Below are positions 9,571 to 20,897 of a DNA stretch of 64,000 nucleotides, piece by piece. The stretch spans positions 762,408,673 through 762,472,672 of the forward strand of contig NC_081408.1 of NCBI RefSeq assembly GCF_030272615.1, in the 5' to 3' direction. The DNA comes from Cryptomeria japonica. Lineage: Eukaryota > Streptophyta > Pinopsida > Cupressales > Cupressaceae. The position numbers and the translations under genes are program-made. The stretch's first letter is position 1; the number at the start of each line of letters is the position of its first letter. The notes under the pieces are model-generated. The model was given only the letters and a program-made list of their open reading frames with translations, had not been told where the DNA came from and ran no database searches.

Positions 9571-12500
9571 ATGGCTTCCGCATCTCATACCAGTTCTAGT
9601 ACATGCATTGAGTCAGAAAATTTCATTCAAAGGAAGTCAAAGTATAATGCCTTATCACAAGTTTCGGCTGGAGTAATAGTAGAAGAGGGAATTTCTGACT
9701 ATATTGATTGCAAAATAGAAGACCTAGGGTCTTTAGCTATTCACACCCAGTTAGGTTTATTTTGCGGCAAGGACAAGAAAATCAAACTGGAATACAGTAT
9801 CTTAGAAAAGAAGAAACTCCACAATGTTGTATACTTTCTGGAAGACTTTACGGAGGATCATATTAGGATCATTTTGAGCAGAGTCCATGGTGACAAGATA
9901 TACCTGGAGAGGACGCATGATATCATGCCATGGGCAATTCATGCAGTCACTGGTTTCTGCAACACAGGGGAAGTGCCAGCCCTAAGAATGGTAAGCAAAA
10001 CAAAAATGGCCAAGATCACTAGTTCAACAAGTGACTCACAAGGTATGATAGTTAATCCTATCAAGGATGATCTGGTGAAGTACGCCTGCATGGTGATAGG
10101 CTACAAAACATTCTCAGCCAACAGGATTAATTTTGTATCTGCTGTAGCGGTAAATGCTATTTATCGGATGATTAAAGAGGATGCATCATTTGACCTATGC
10201 ACTGGTATGCAGAGGAAACTCCTATCTAATCTGAAGTCGATTAAATAGGATAATGCACTGAGATTCAAGTTCGGACAACTACTAGTTGGGTTGTTTTTCT
10301 ATTTCCAAGGCTACTTTCCTGGAGTAGGAGATGTCCAGTGGTCTCCTGACCAACTGGTAACCAAGCAGATCAAGGAAAGCATTCAAGCCATTGGAACCGA
10401 TTACCCTGATGTGCTGAACAAGTATTTTGATGAGTTCAAAAGGAAGATGAGTCAAAGGGTGAAGATCTCAGGTGACATTTTTAAGAAATATGAAGATGAC
10501 ATCTGTTTCACCATCCAGGTGGACAAATGCCTAATGGAGGCTGTTGAGCCTAGAATATAAGAAGTGGAGCCAATGGCTATGAGGTGATGTATGATATGCT
10601 AGAAGGGTAGGCCTCAACCCTTATTGCCTCACCCCTTGATCCTAAGGCTAAGAGGACCGGAACCTATCTGGAGAGGATTGCACCGGCCGAGGAACCCTCT
10701 GTTAAGAAAGGAAAAGAATCGGCAGCAAAGAAAGCAAAGGCAATGCCTGCAACATTGACACCGGCTACTACTGCAACTCCAAGAGTGACCAAGCGGTCAC
10801 CTGCAAAGAAGAAACCGAAAGTGGCACCGACAAGTCTTTGAAAGAAAAAGAAAGACTAAGTCAAATGAACCGGACTTTGAAGAGACTGAGTCTGATGAAA
10901 TGCCAAAGAAGGCTAGACAGACAAAGAATATGAAGAAGAATGAACTGGCAGCACCCGCACCAGTAAATATTGATATCTCCTCATACAAAACTTTGACACA
11001 TTATCAAAGGACAATAAAGAATATTAGGAGAAAATTACTGCATGATTTAGTAGATTATTATGATGATTTTAATAGTGAGGAGAAAGATGAAGTACTACAG
11101 GAAATTATTATTTATTTGTGTAAAAATGACCGATCGCCATCAAAGATTAAATCTCAGACACTGGATTCATTATATAAGGTATTAGATAATAAATGGCACA
11201 TTGCCATAGAAAAAGAACAGGAGATTAGGGAGAAAGTCTTTGCACAATACTTCCTCGACCTCTCAAACTCAAAATTATTTGATGTTTTGGATCAAAATAA
11301 AGGACTCTTCTTCACAAGGAGAAGAAGACTCTGGCTGTTAGAGGTGAGAATTGATGATGTTGAAAAAGACACTCATCAGCATATGGATTATGCTATCAAT
11401 TCTCACAAAGCACGTATGGCCAACCTGCAAGTGAAAAAAGAACTGATCATATCCAAACCGAATGAAGTTTTTAATGAAGAAGGAAACCTAGTTGAAGAAC
11501 CAATCGACACTATTGATGTCGATGCCCTAGATGTAGAAGATGTCACTCAGGACATACCATATGAGGGAACAGAACAGGTGCAACAAGCCGAATAGAGCAG
11601 TGAGAAAGCCGAGGACAGACAAAAAGCGGCTAAGGAATAGGAAGAGAAAAAGAAGAGGGATGAAGATGAGAAAAAGCAGAAAGAGGAAGAGAAGAGAAAA
11701 GAGGAAGAGGAGAAAAGAAAAGATGAAGAGAAAAAGAAGCAAGAAGATGAGAGGAAAAAGAAAGAAGAAGAGGATAAGGAAGAAAAGAAGAAGAAGGAAG
11801 AAGAGAAGAAGAAGAAGGAAGAGGAGGATAAAGAAAAGGAAAAGCAGAAGGAAGAAGAAAAGAAGAAGAAGGAAGAGGAAGAGAAAGAAGAGGAGAAGAG
11901 GAAGGAAGCAAAGAGGAAAAAGAAAGAAGAAGAAGACAAGGAACAAGAAAAGAAGAAGGAAGTAGAGAAAAAGAAGAAGGAGGAAGCAGACAAGGCAGTG
12001 GAAGCGGTGAAGAGCACACAGATGGAGACTCCAAAGGCAATTGGGAGTCAAGCCAAACTGGCTGATATCTCCAGTCCTATCAATCTCCAATCTGCAAGTG
12101 AATCAGAGCTTATGCAAAGCATCAAGGTTGCTCAAGAGCGCCTTGAAATCATTTGAAGGAAAAAGGAGAAAGACATAATTCAAGTGGCTGTAGACACCCT
12201 TATTGGTTTGATCCCTGGTACCAATCTTCCTAACACTGAATAATCACTAGCACATCTTAAACTGCTATGTACTGTAGTGGATGATCAGGTGCAGAGCCTG
12301 GAAGAAGCAGCTAAGGCAAATGTCAAGAAAGAGCATCAAAAGGCTCTTAACATTACTCTGGTGAAAAAGTTGAATGAACTCCGGTCTGAACTTCTGAAAG
12401 ACCAAAAGGATATAAGGGATGCTTTGGATGAGGGAAATTTGCTGCTAAGCAAAATTTGTCAACCCCATCTATTCTACGATGATGTGCTAGCTCAGAAGCA

Positions 12501-12888
12501 AAAGCTTCAAATGGACTTACAGTCTTACTTGAGCACATTTAAGACACCTTATGATTCTTTTGCAACTTATGGGCAAACCGTTCACCAATTTCAGATCCAG
12601 TCAGCCAAAATGGAGCAAGAGATCAGTACACGGTCTACAGATTTGCAGGAGCTACAACTGGTTTTACTTCCACATCTGCAAATTCTTCAGAAGTGTTATG
12701 TGAACCTGGATGCCTTGACAGTTACGCAGGAGCTGAGCATGGTTGATGCCATGGAAGAATAGGTATCACAGATGTAAACAGAGAAAGAAGTGGCCACCTC
12801 CCTACTTGAGTCCTGGTCTCTATCCATGAAACAATTTTTGCAGGACTACAAATCGGTTTTTGACAAGTATTATTCATTGTTGTCATAA
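9571..12888 (+). pseudogene. Element B ORF2: about 1,100-residue protein of unknown function
   Basis: Start ATG 9,571, stop TAA 12,886. Layout: residues 1-330, a conserved globular-looking domain (VSAGVIVEEGISDYIDCK, DDLVKYACMVIGY, LFFYFQGYFPGVGD); 330-450, Lys/Arg/Pro-rich with possible nuclear localisation clusters; 450-670, helical (FTRRRRLWLLE); about 690-810, a nearly pure Lys/Glu/Arg tract; 810-1,105, a helical C-terminal domain (LKLLCTVVDDQVQSLEE). No transmembrane segment, signal peptide or known catalytic motif is visible. Breaks: TAG 10,246, TAA 10,558, frameshifts near 10,575 and 10,832, TAG 11,593 and 11,638, TGA near 12,155, TAA 12,241, TAG 12,760. Most of the frame is still readable. 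Confidence 0.82.
11596..12000 (+). repeat. Purine-rich tract in element B ORF2 encoding a Lys/Glu/Arg helix
   Basis: About 400 bp of GAA, GAG, AAA and AAG codons, giving runs such as KKEEEKKKKEEEDKEKE. Alternating charged runs of this kind form long single alpha helices or coiled coils. The corresponding tracts are about 520 bp in A (15,130-15,650) and 470 bp in C (34,960-35,430), so length varies between copies. Confidence 0.85.
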
Positions 12889-13221
12889 ACTTTTATTATT
12901 TTAACATCAACTGGAAACAGGGTTGTTCAGTGGTACTTTGCCATTGTTGGCAAAGGGGGAGAAGTACTCTATCTATTTTGGAGAAGAATAGCTAGAAGTA
13001 TCTGGTTTTGAAATTTTGCTATATGCTTTGATATATGCTATATGCTCTGATATCTCAATGTTTTTGCTCTATATGCAAAATTTCTATACATTGTATTGAT
13101 TAAGGGATAGTGTATATGCTTAGGGGGAGAAATTTTGTTAATGGCATGTTTTTGTTGTAAAACACTTAGATGTCAAAATTTAATTTTTCTAAGTGTTGCC
13201 ATCAATGCCAAAGGGGGAGAT
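12889..13221 (+). other. Element B 3' tail: three purine tracts and a hairpin
   Basis: Non-coding. Purine tracts occur after TTGTTGGCAAAGGGGGAG (about 12,944-12,961), at GCTTAGGGGGAGAAA (about 13,118-13,132) and at CCAAAGGGGGAGA (13,208-13,220), the last next to the 3' LTR and so the primer for plus-strand synthesis. AACACTTAG (13,161-13,169) and CTAAGTGTT (13,189-13,197) form a 9-bp inverted repeat just before it. All are kept in A and C. Confidence 0.75.
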
Positions 13222-14386
13222 TGTTGGCATATTTTTGATGTTTATGTTGTGATTGTCATTGCTGGACACACACTTGTATTGAGATCCCTTTTATATGTAT
13301 GAGCTAGAGCTCAACCGGTATCTGTTCCAACCGGTATGTTGTATTATAGTCTTTAGACCATTGGTGGTTTTGCAGAATGTGTTTCTCGGTCTGAAGCGGC
13401 ATGTCGACCCTAAGCGGTTCACAGATCTCAAGCGATACGAGGGACCAAAGTGGCATAACACATTCTTACCAGTCTTCATTTTTGTCAAATTGACAACCAG
13501 TATTTTGTATGAACTGGTAATACTTTGTGATGAGTTACCAACTGACATTTTGTGATGAGTTACCAATCCACCGATTGTTTGATTGTGTTGACACACTAGC
13601 GGTTCTTTTTGTGTCGTGTTACTGAGTATGTCTAGATCCATTGAACCTAGGAAATTGTAATGTAATCCTATTGGACTGACATGAAATCAGATTCTTTTAA
13701 AAGGACATCATGTGTAGGGTTTTAGGTTGTTACTGAAAGGGTTTATGTTGTGCTAAGGTTTGAGGTGGTAGATGAGTTGTTGTAAGAGAGATCTTATCTA
13801 AGAAGATCAAGTTGTAACTGAGAGAGAGATAGAGAAGACTGAAGTAATGCCGGAATGCATTAGCAGTGAGCTATACTGGATCTAACCAAGCAGTTTATGC
13901 TATTAGATAGATCAAACACTTGTTGATTACTCACATCCTTGACAAGTCTATAGCCCTTAATCGGGTAGGCCTAAAAGCCTTTTGTAAAATCCTCTAACAA
14001 GGTGGTTCACTTATGTGAATCTAAAATCCTCTAGCAAGGTAGTCTTTAATCGGACTTATCTCCTAACAGAGATTGAGATTCCTAACAGGATTTGTTCTAG
14101 TGAAGAACATTGTAAGACCTTAACCGGTCTAGTTTCTATTCTACAGATAGTGACTTGTGAGTTCCATCTCACCATGGTTTTTCCCATTTGGGTTTCCACA
14201 TCAAATATCTTGTGTTATGGTTGTATTGTTTTTATGGGTGAATGCTTTATTTGCATTTTGGTTTGCATGCGTGATAACTGGTCTGTTCGTTAAACTATTT
14301 TACTGGTTTATCTTTAGACTATTTAAGTGTTTAAGTATAGAGATTTTTGGCATACTAATTCATCCCCCCCCTCTTAGTATTCATCA
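13222..14386 (+). repeat. Element B 3' LTR
   Basis: 1,165 bp, TGTTGGCATA to ATTCATCA, followed directly by the CAAAA target duplication. It aligns throughout with 6,625-7,795; several differences are C-to-T or G-to-A changes inside ACCGGT motifs. The TATA-like block reads TTTTAAAAGGAC. Confidence 0.93.
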
Positions 14387-16529
14387 CAAAAGTCTTTGAG
14401 AGGAAGCGGAAGACAAAAAGAAATACACCTGACTCAGAAGAAACTGTGTCAGAAGAACCGCCTAAGAAGAAGACTAGGCAAACAAAGAAAAATACAAAGA
14501 ATGAATTGACATCATCTGCATCGGTAAATATTGACATTTCTTCTTACAAACCTTTGACACATTGTTAAAGAACTATAAAGAATATTAGGAGAAAAGTGTT
14601 GAATGATTTAATTGATTGTTTTGATGATTTCAATGATGATGAAAAGGAAGCAGTTGAACAGGAAATCATTAAGAATTTATGTGTTAATGACCGGTTGCCT
14701 TCAAAAATTAGATCTGAGACACTGGATTCTTTGTATAATTCTTTAGACAATAAATGGCGCATTGCCATAGAAAAGGAACAGGAAATGAGGGAGGAAATAT
14801 TTTCTCAACATTTTCCTGATGTATCAAATTCAGAACTTTTCGAAGTTATGAATAAATACAAAGGCCTCTTCTTCATGAGATGAAGAAGACTCCTATTAAT
14901 GGAAAGAAAGGTTAATGAAGTGATCAAAGATACACATACTCATGCTCAAGAAGCTCTTAAGATGCATCAAGTGGCTGAAGCCAATAGAAAAGTAGAGCGA
15001 GAACTAGAAACTGGCAAACCGGATGAGGTGTATAATAGTGAAGAAGAACCGGTCACAGAACAAATGGATCCCATTGATGTAGATGCCTTAGATGGTGAAA
15101 ATGTTACTTAGGATGCACCATCAGAAGGAACATGATAGGAAAAGAAGGCAGAAGAAGAAAAGAAGCAACAGGAGCTGAAAAGAAGAAATAGGCAGATGAA
15201 GAGGATAAGTGAAAAGAAGAGGAAAAGAAGAAAGAGGAAGAGGATAAGAGAAAAGAGGAGAAAAAGAAGAAAGAGGAAGAGGATAAAAGAAAAGAAGAGG
15301 AGAAGAAGAGAAAATAAGAGGAAAAAAAGAAACAAGAGGAAGAGAGGAAGAAGAAGGAAGAGGAAAAGAAATAAGAGGAGAAGCGGAAAGAGGAAGAGAA
15401 GAAATAGGAATAGGAAAAGAGGAAGAAGAAGGAAGAGGAAAAGAAAGAAGAGGAGAAGCGGAAAGAGGAAGAGAAGAAACAGGAAGAGGAAAAGAGGAAG
15501 AAGGAAGAGGAGAAGAAGAAGGATGAAGAAGAGAAGAAGCGAAAAGATGAAGAGAAGAGACAAGAAGAAGAGAAAAGAAAGAAAGAAGAAGAGGAGCAGA
15601 GGAAGGCTCAAGAAGACCAACAAAAAGCCAAGGACAAGAAAGCAACGGAAAAGAGCACACAGGTGGAGACTCCAATGGCAACTGGTAGTCAGGCTAAACC
15701 GGCTGCAATTACCAGTCCTATTGACCTCTAGTCTGCAAATGAATCGGAGCTGTTGCAGAGCATTAAGCTTGCTCAAGAGCGATTGGATGCTCTAAGGAGG
15801 AAAAAGGAGGAAGATGTTATCTAAACTGCGGTGGAAACACTTACCAGTTTGATACCTGGTATGAACCTTCCCAATATCGATTCCTCACTTGCACAATTGA
15901 AGCTCCTATGCATAGTTGTAGAAGACCAAGTACAAAGCCTGGAAGAGGTTGCAGAAGAAAATGCCAAGAAGGCACATCAAAAGGCTCTGGACACTGCCTT
16001 GGTGAAAAAGTTAACAGAGCTCCGGTCTGATCTCCAGAAGGAACAAAAGGCCATTAGAGATGCAATGAATGAGGGAAATCTTCTACTCAGCAAGATTTGC
16101 TAGCCTCATTTATTCTGTGATGATATGCTCACTCAGAAGAACAAACTGCAATCTGATATGCAGTCATTTATTAGCACCTTCAAGATGCCATATGATTTCT
16201 TTTCCACATATGGACAAACTATTCACCGACTTCAACTACAGTTTGCAAGACTAGAGGTAGAGATAAGCAACCGGACACGAAATTTGTAGGAACTTCAACT
16301 GGTCCTATTGCTAAGGCTGTGAATTCTCTAGAAATGCTACCTAAATCTTGATGCCCTAACGGTCACTCAAGAGATGAGCATGATAGATGCCATGGAAGGA
16401 AAGGTCTCCTAGATGCAGACAAAGAAAGAGGTGGCTACCTCCCTACTTGACTCATGGTCCTTATCCATGAAGCAATTTTTGTAGGACTTTAAATCCATTT
16501 TTGACAAGTTTTACTCTTTACTGTCATAA
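14387..16529 (+). pseudogene. Element A ORF2, C-terminal part
   Basis: Continues the frame broken at 6,624, starting with the duplicated CAAAA and the block VFERKRKTKRN. It contains the helical middle domain (SSYKPLTHC, DNKWRIAIEKEQE), a Lys/Glu/Arg tract (about 15,130-15,650) and the C-terminal helical domain, stopping at 16,527. Many premature stops correspond to Gln in B or C: TAA near 14,566, TAG 15,109, TAA 15,822, TAG near 16,101, 16,287, 16,410 and 16,482. A frameshift lies in or near the tract. It is more decayed than the B copy. Confidence 0.8.
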
Positions 16530-16790
16530 ACACTTATTATTTTAATGAAACAGGGGTTAGTCTGCAATACTTTTGTCATTGTTGGTAAAGGGGGAGAAGT
16601 ATAAATTTTGAATGTTTTGATTAATACTTTCATGTTATTTTTGTTAAGGAGTAGTATACATTGTATTTTCTGCAAAAGGGATAGTGTATATGCTTAGGGG
16701 GAGTAATTTTGATTATGGCATATTTTTGTTGTAAAACACTTAGATGTCAAAAGTTTCCTAAGTGTTGCCATCAATGCCAAAGGGGGAGAT
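16530..16790 (+). other. Element A 3' tail with hairpin and polypurine tract
   Basis: Shows the three purine tracts seen in B: TTGTTGGTAAAGGGGGAG, GCTTAGGGGGAG near 16,691 and AAAGGGGGAGA ending at 16,789. The inverted repeat AACACTTAG (16,735-16,743) and CTAAGTGTT (16,758-16,766) is perfect. Confidence 0.75.
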
Positions 16791-17969
16791 TGTTGACATT
16801 TTTGATGATTATGTTGTGATTGTCATTGATGGACACACACTTGCTATGAGATCACTTTTTGTATGTATAAGTTAAAGCTCAACCGGTATTTGTTCCAACT
16901 GGTATGATGTATTATAGTCTTCAGACTATCGGTGTTTTGCAGAAAGTGTTTACCGATCTGAAGCGGTATGAAGACCCCAAGCAGCTCGAGGATCTCAAGC
17001 TGTATGAAGGAATGAAGCGGCACAACTCATATTTCCCAGTCTTCATTTTGTCTAACCGACAACCGGTATTTTGCTTAAACCAGTATTCTGTTTGAACCTG
17101 TAATACTCTATGATGAGTTACCAACCGACATTTTGTGATGAGTTACCATCCACCAACTGTTTGGCGGTGCCGACACTTTAACAGTGCTTTTTGTGTCATG
17201 TTACCAGATATGTCTAGATGCATTGAACCTAAGAAATTGTATCGTAATTCTATTGGACCGACATGAAATCAGATTCCTTTATAAGGCATCATGTCTAGGG
17301 TTTTAGGTTGTTGCTAGGGTTTAAGGTGGTTGAAGAGTTTTGTTTTTGTAAGAGAGATCATAGAAGAGAAGTTCAGGTCTGTGAGAGAAAGCAGAGTGTG
17401 AATGTGTTGAAGACTTTAAAGTAATACTGGAATGCATTAGGAATGAGCTATCAAGGATCTAACCAAGCAATCTGTGCTATTTGCTAGATCGCTCACTTGT
17501 TGATTACTCACATCTTTGACAAGTCTGAAGCCCTTAACCAGGTAGGCCCAAAAGCCTTTTGTAAATCCTCTAACAAGGTGGTTCACATCTGTGGATCTAA
17601 AATCCTCTAGCAAGGTAGTCTTTAATCAAACTTATCTCCTAATAGAGATTGAGATTCCTAATAGGATCTGTTCTGGTAAAGAACATTGTATGACCTTAAC
17701 CGGTCTGACCTTAACCGGTTTGGTTCCTATTCTACAAATAGTTACTTGTGAGTTCCATCTCACCGTGGTTTTTCCCATTTAGGCTTCCATGTCAAAATCT
17801 CTTGTGTTATGATGTTTGTGATTCTGTGGGTGAATGCATTATTTTCTATTTGGTTTACATGTGTGGTAACTGGTTTGTCTGCTAAACTGTTTTACTGCTA
17901 GACTAGTAAAGTGTTTAAGTATAGTGATTTTTGGCATACTAGTTCACTCCCCCCTCTTAGTATTCATCA
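16791..17969 (+). repeat. Element A 3' LTR
   Basis: 1,179 bp, begins TGTTGACATT and ends ATTCATCA, then CCTTG. It aligns with 2,463-3,634 at roughly 94% by eye in the first 430 bp. A TATA-like TTTATAAGG lies near 17,278-17,287. Confidence 0.93.
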
Positions 17970-19442
17970 CCTTGATCTAAATGGATTTTATAATATTATC
18001 AAAATTCACATGACAAATTCTCCTATGCCATATCCAACTGTCATCAAACTTTGCCATTAGGCACTAACTAATCTTGGCATTCAACTGAAATAAGTTACCT
18101 TTGGTCTGCTTACCGGTGGTAATAAGTTCACCACTCTTTCCAATTATACTGCAGATTCCACCTTTGAACTCCAGAATGTGTCCTTTGTTATTTAGCTGAG
18201 CAACACTCAAAAGGTTATGCTTAAGACCTTCTACCCAGTAGACATCATCTGCACTGCTCTTTCCATTCAGTGAGATGGATCCTTTACCTTTTACCAAGCA
18301 TGGTGAATTGTTGCCAAACCTGACAACACCTCCGTCACATTCTTCTAGAGATAGAAACTTTCTCTGATCACCAATCATGTGGTGAGAACACCCACTATCA
18401 ATAATCCACTCATTAGAGTTGTCAATGCAAGAGACAAGGGCTTTCTTGTCAGACACTTCTTCCTTTACAACTACAAAGACTATGTCTTCATTCTCTTTAT
18501 GCTTAGATTCTTCAACAGTAACACCTTCATCCACTACAACAAGACAATTTCTTCTACTTCTTCCTTTATACTTTCTAAACCTCTCAAGTTTATCCTTATT
18601 GTCATTGTTAGGATAGTTAATAGCTATATGTCCTATCTTATTAAAGGAAAAACATTTTAAAGTAAGCTTACCTCTGTATTTTCTGGTGCCTTTTGGAAGT
18701 CTCTTGGCAAGAAGAGCTTCAAACTCTATCAAAATCTCTTCATCATCCATACCTCTATATTGCATGGATTCATAACTGGTACTTACTTCTTTTCCTTTTC
18801 TGGTTGGTGTAACATATGCTCTAAAGGATGACTCAGTCTTCTAAACACTGCCATCATAGCTATTCAACTCATATGCAGTCAACTTTGCAATGATAGAGTC
18901 TAAGGATACCTTGGTTTTATTGATAAACCTCATCTCTTGAATTGCAACAACTCTGATTGCATAGACCGATAACAATGATCTCAAAACTTTACTGACAATG
19001 GTGGCATCATCAATTATTCCACTAGTGCTCTTGATATCTCCAACCACAGTCTTGATCCTTATGCCATATTGGTGAATGGTCTCCCCTTCAACCATCCTCA
19101 TGTCTTCAAATTTTCCTCCAAGGCTCTCTTCCTTAGCTTCTTGACATTCTTATCACCATCATAAATGGTTTCCAGAGTGTCCCATACATCCTTAGGATTT
19201 TCCTTATCTTGTAAATCAATGAACTCAATATCAGACAGGCTGCTAATAAGGGCTTCCATGACTTGCCCATTTTATTGAATCTCTCTTTTCTGATCATCAG
19301 TTAGAGTGCCAGTGGGGATTACATAGGCATTCTCAACATAGCTCCAGTGTTGAGCACCCAGACTCTTGATTTAAATCTTCATTCTGTCCTTCCATATTTT
19401 GAAGTTATGTCTATTGAACTTAGGACCTTCCCTCTTCATCAT
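17970..19442 (-). pseudogene. Element H gag, zinc knuckle, protease and integrase N-terminus, decayed
   Basis: Reading leftwards from an ATG at 19,442 (MMKREGPKFNRHNFKIWK), this is a copia Gag (UBN2-type) with D-V-W-D-T-L-E near 19,185, then V-E-G-E-T-I-H-Q-Y (19,070-19,101). A zinc knuckle is degenerate (CFSFNKIGHIAINY, two Cys lost) near 18,640. The protease motif DSGCSHHM is near 18,370-18,395. The pre-integrase domain follows (HNLLSVAQL), and the integrase zinc finger (WIWHRRICHVNFDNI) ends where element A begins. Stops near 19,370, 19,275, 18,842 and 18,064 mark decay. Confidence 0.87.
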
Positions 19443-19513
19443 TAAAGCAAGATCTTTTACCTCAAGCGGTTAAGCTTATATCACGGAGGACTTGGAGTTG
19501 CTCTGATACCAAT
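19443..19513 (-). other. Element H primer binding site and leader
   Basis: On the minus strand, TGGTATCAGAGC (19,511 to 19,500) follows the LTR end by two bases. The next bases read ATAAGCTTAACCGCTTGAGG, closely resembling ATAAGTCTAACCACTTGGAA in element A and its equivalents in B and C. Primer site and leader are therefore shared between H and the non-autonomous family. Confidence 0.82.
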
Positions 19514-20897
19514 TGATGAATAATTATGAACAACAAATACCCTAACTGGTACTGAGAAGGGGGGTGAATTAGTACATATGAAAACTTCTCACCAACTTAT
19601 CAAGTTAAAACAATGCTAACTAGTTGTCTTCATCAATGAACTTAACCATGTCAATACCGGTTAAACATAGTAAGACTTCAAATAGCTAAACCAGTAACAC
19701 TGAATACTTCAAATAACATTCAACACTTGATAACTACTTCACCAATATACTTATGCATGTGTTGTATTAGTAATACCATAACCATTAGCCTTGCATACAT
19801 ATTCACCTAAACAAAGAATACTCAATCATCACATGAAAAATGCACAACTCATGACACAAATTTTTCACGTGGAAACCCAAATGGGAAAAACCACGGTGGG
19901 GATGAATACCCACAAGCTTATTTTTGAACTCTTTTGAAGCTCAATCTGTTAGGAGGTTATTCCAGTTAAAGACTTTACAATAAGGTTCTTTTAGGAACCG
20001 ATCCTGTTAAAGATCACCCGGGTAAGGGATGGTTATATACTCTGTTAAAGGTTGAAACCCTGTTAAAGATTACCTCGCTAGAGGATTTGAAGAACTCAAT
20101 GATCTTGAATCACCTGGTTAGAGGATTTTACAATAAGCCTGTTAAAGCTAGTGATTAAAGGGATTTTCCTACTATTGAAATGGTTAGAAGACAAAAGGTA
20201 AAGCTCTGATTTGATAACAACACTACATGCTAAGGCATACCCTTTTCAGCTCCTCTACTCTACAATCACACTATGCAATTTTCCACTCATTGGTATGGCA
20301 AGTATCTCATCACTTGGATACAAACACAACATTTGCCAACACAAACAATAACAACCATCATCAACCTTATAGACAACAATTAGGTCAGTAGCATAAAGCC
20401 TAAACCCTAAACATTTTAGGTTTACAATTACAAGCGGTCCAATCTTGACCGTTCAAACACTTTGCATAGAATAAAACAATCTCAAATGGATCACAAGTCA
20501 TTCTGCATTGTCCATTCTTCACTGCATATGGAAATCAGTAACCCATCACACTTTCTTCTCATACCGCTAAGAAGAATGTTCATTCCTGAGGTAGACATTT
20601 AATGTAAGCGATCTTCACATGCAAGATCCTCGAGGAAATCCTTCACGTGCACAAAACTAACATGGCATCTTGATCTCATCCTTATTTCTTAGCTAACTCA
20701 TCACAAAATGTCACCGGTTGCATCACACAAGTTAGATTGCCAAACCAAAAACCCTAGAGCTGAGACTACCAACCGATAGTCACACTTAGTGAAACCCTGA
20801 CACCGTTTCACTTCATCCCTTCATACTGGGTCACCTGTACTTACTGACATCAATGACAACATACGTTATCATCATACTAGTTCATCATATGAAAACA
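19514..20897 (-). repeat. Element H 5' LTR
   Basis: 1,384 bp; minus-strand ends TGTTTTCATATG and TTATTCATCA. It shares with A/B/C LTRs a start resembling TGTTGGCATTTTTGATGA, the TTGTCATTGATG block, AAATCCTCTA-type repeats (20,050-20,130), the block CCGTGGTTTTTCCCATTTGG (19,876-19,896, inverse) and the TACTAATTCACCCCCCTT end. The right boundary is inferred from alignment with A, since the partner LTR is off window. Confidence 0.75.

Larger units (their letters stand above)
6625..14386 (+). mobile_element. Element B: A-family element nested inside element A
   Basis: LTRs at 6,625-7,795 and 13,222-14,386, flanked by an exact 5-bp duplication CAAAA (6,620-6,624 and 14,387-14,391). It interrupts A's ORF2; the flanking frames fit without change when B and one duplication are set aside. 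It has primer site, ORF1, ORF2, polypurine tract and no pol. Length is 7,762 bp. Its LTRs differ by about 6% by eye. Its insertion postdates A. Confidence 0.95.
2463..17969 (+). mobile_element. Element A: non-autonomous copia-like element of the A/B/C family, split by B
   Basis: LTRs at 2,463-3,634 and 16,791-17,969, both starting TGTTG and ending ATTCATCA, flanked by CATTG on the left and CCTTG on the right (5-bp duplication with one mismatch). It has an initiator-Met-type primer site, ORF1 (3,685-4,960), ORF2 (5,407-6,624 and 14,387-16,529) and a polypurine tract at 16,780-16,790. No RT, integrase, protease or RNase H motif was found in any frame. Without insert B it would be about 7.7 kb. 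The two LTRs differ by roughly 6% over the first 430 bp by eye. Confidence 0.92.
1..20897 (-). mobile_element. Element H: Ty1/copia retrotransposon, split, 3' end off window
   Basis: A copia element read on the minus strand: LTR (19,514-20,897), primer site, gag and protease (17,970-19,442), then integrase, RT and RNase H (2,462 down to 1). Domain order Gag-PR-IN-RT-RH is that of Ty1/copia. The coding region is interrupted between 2,462 and 17,970 by element A, and the two halves meet in the same reading frame when the insert and one target duplication are ignored. Many stops show it is dead. The second LTR is before base 1, so its own target duplication cannot be checked. It is the only A/B/C-related element here that carries pol. 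Confidence 0.9.

Noticed and set aside
11527-12090. Long minus-strand reading frames rich in Leu, Ser and Phe opposite the charged tract in B (similar at 15,108-15,776 and 34,734-35,525)
   Set aside because: They are the complement of GAA/GAG/AAG-rich coding DNA, which lacks stops by composition; no motif, and the plus strand frame is shared between copies.
2463-17969. Single 15.5-kb element with four LTR copies
   Set aside because: The exact CAAAA duplication and ORF2 continuity show that the inner pair belongs to a separate nested insertion.
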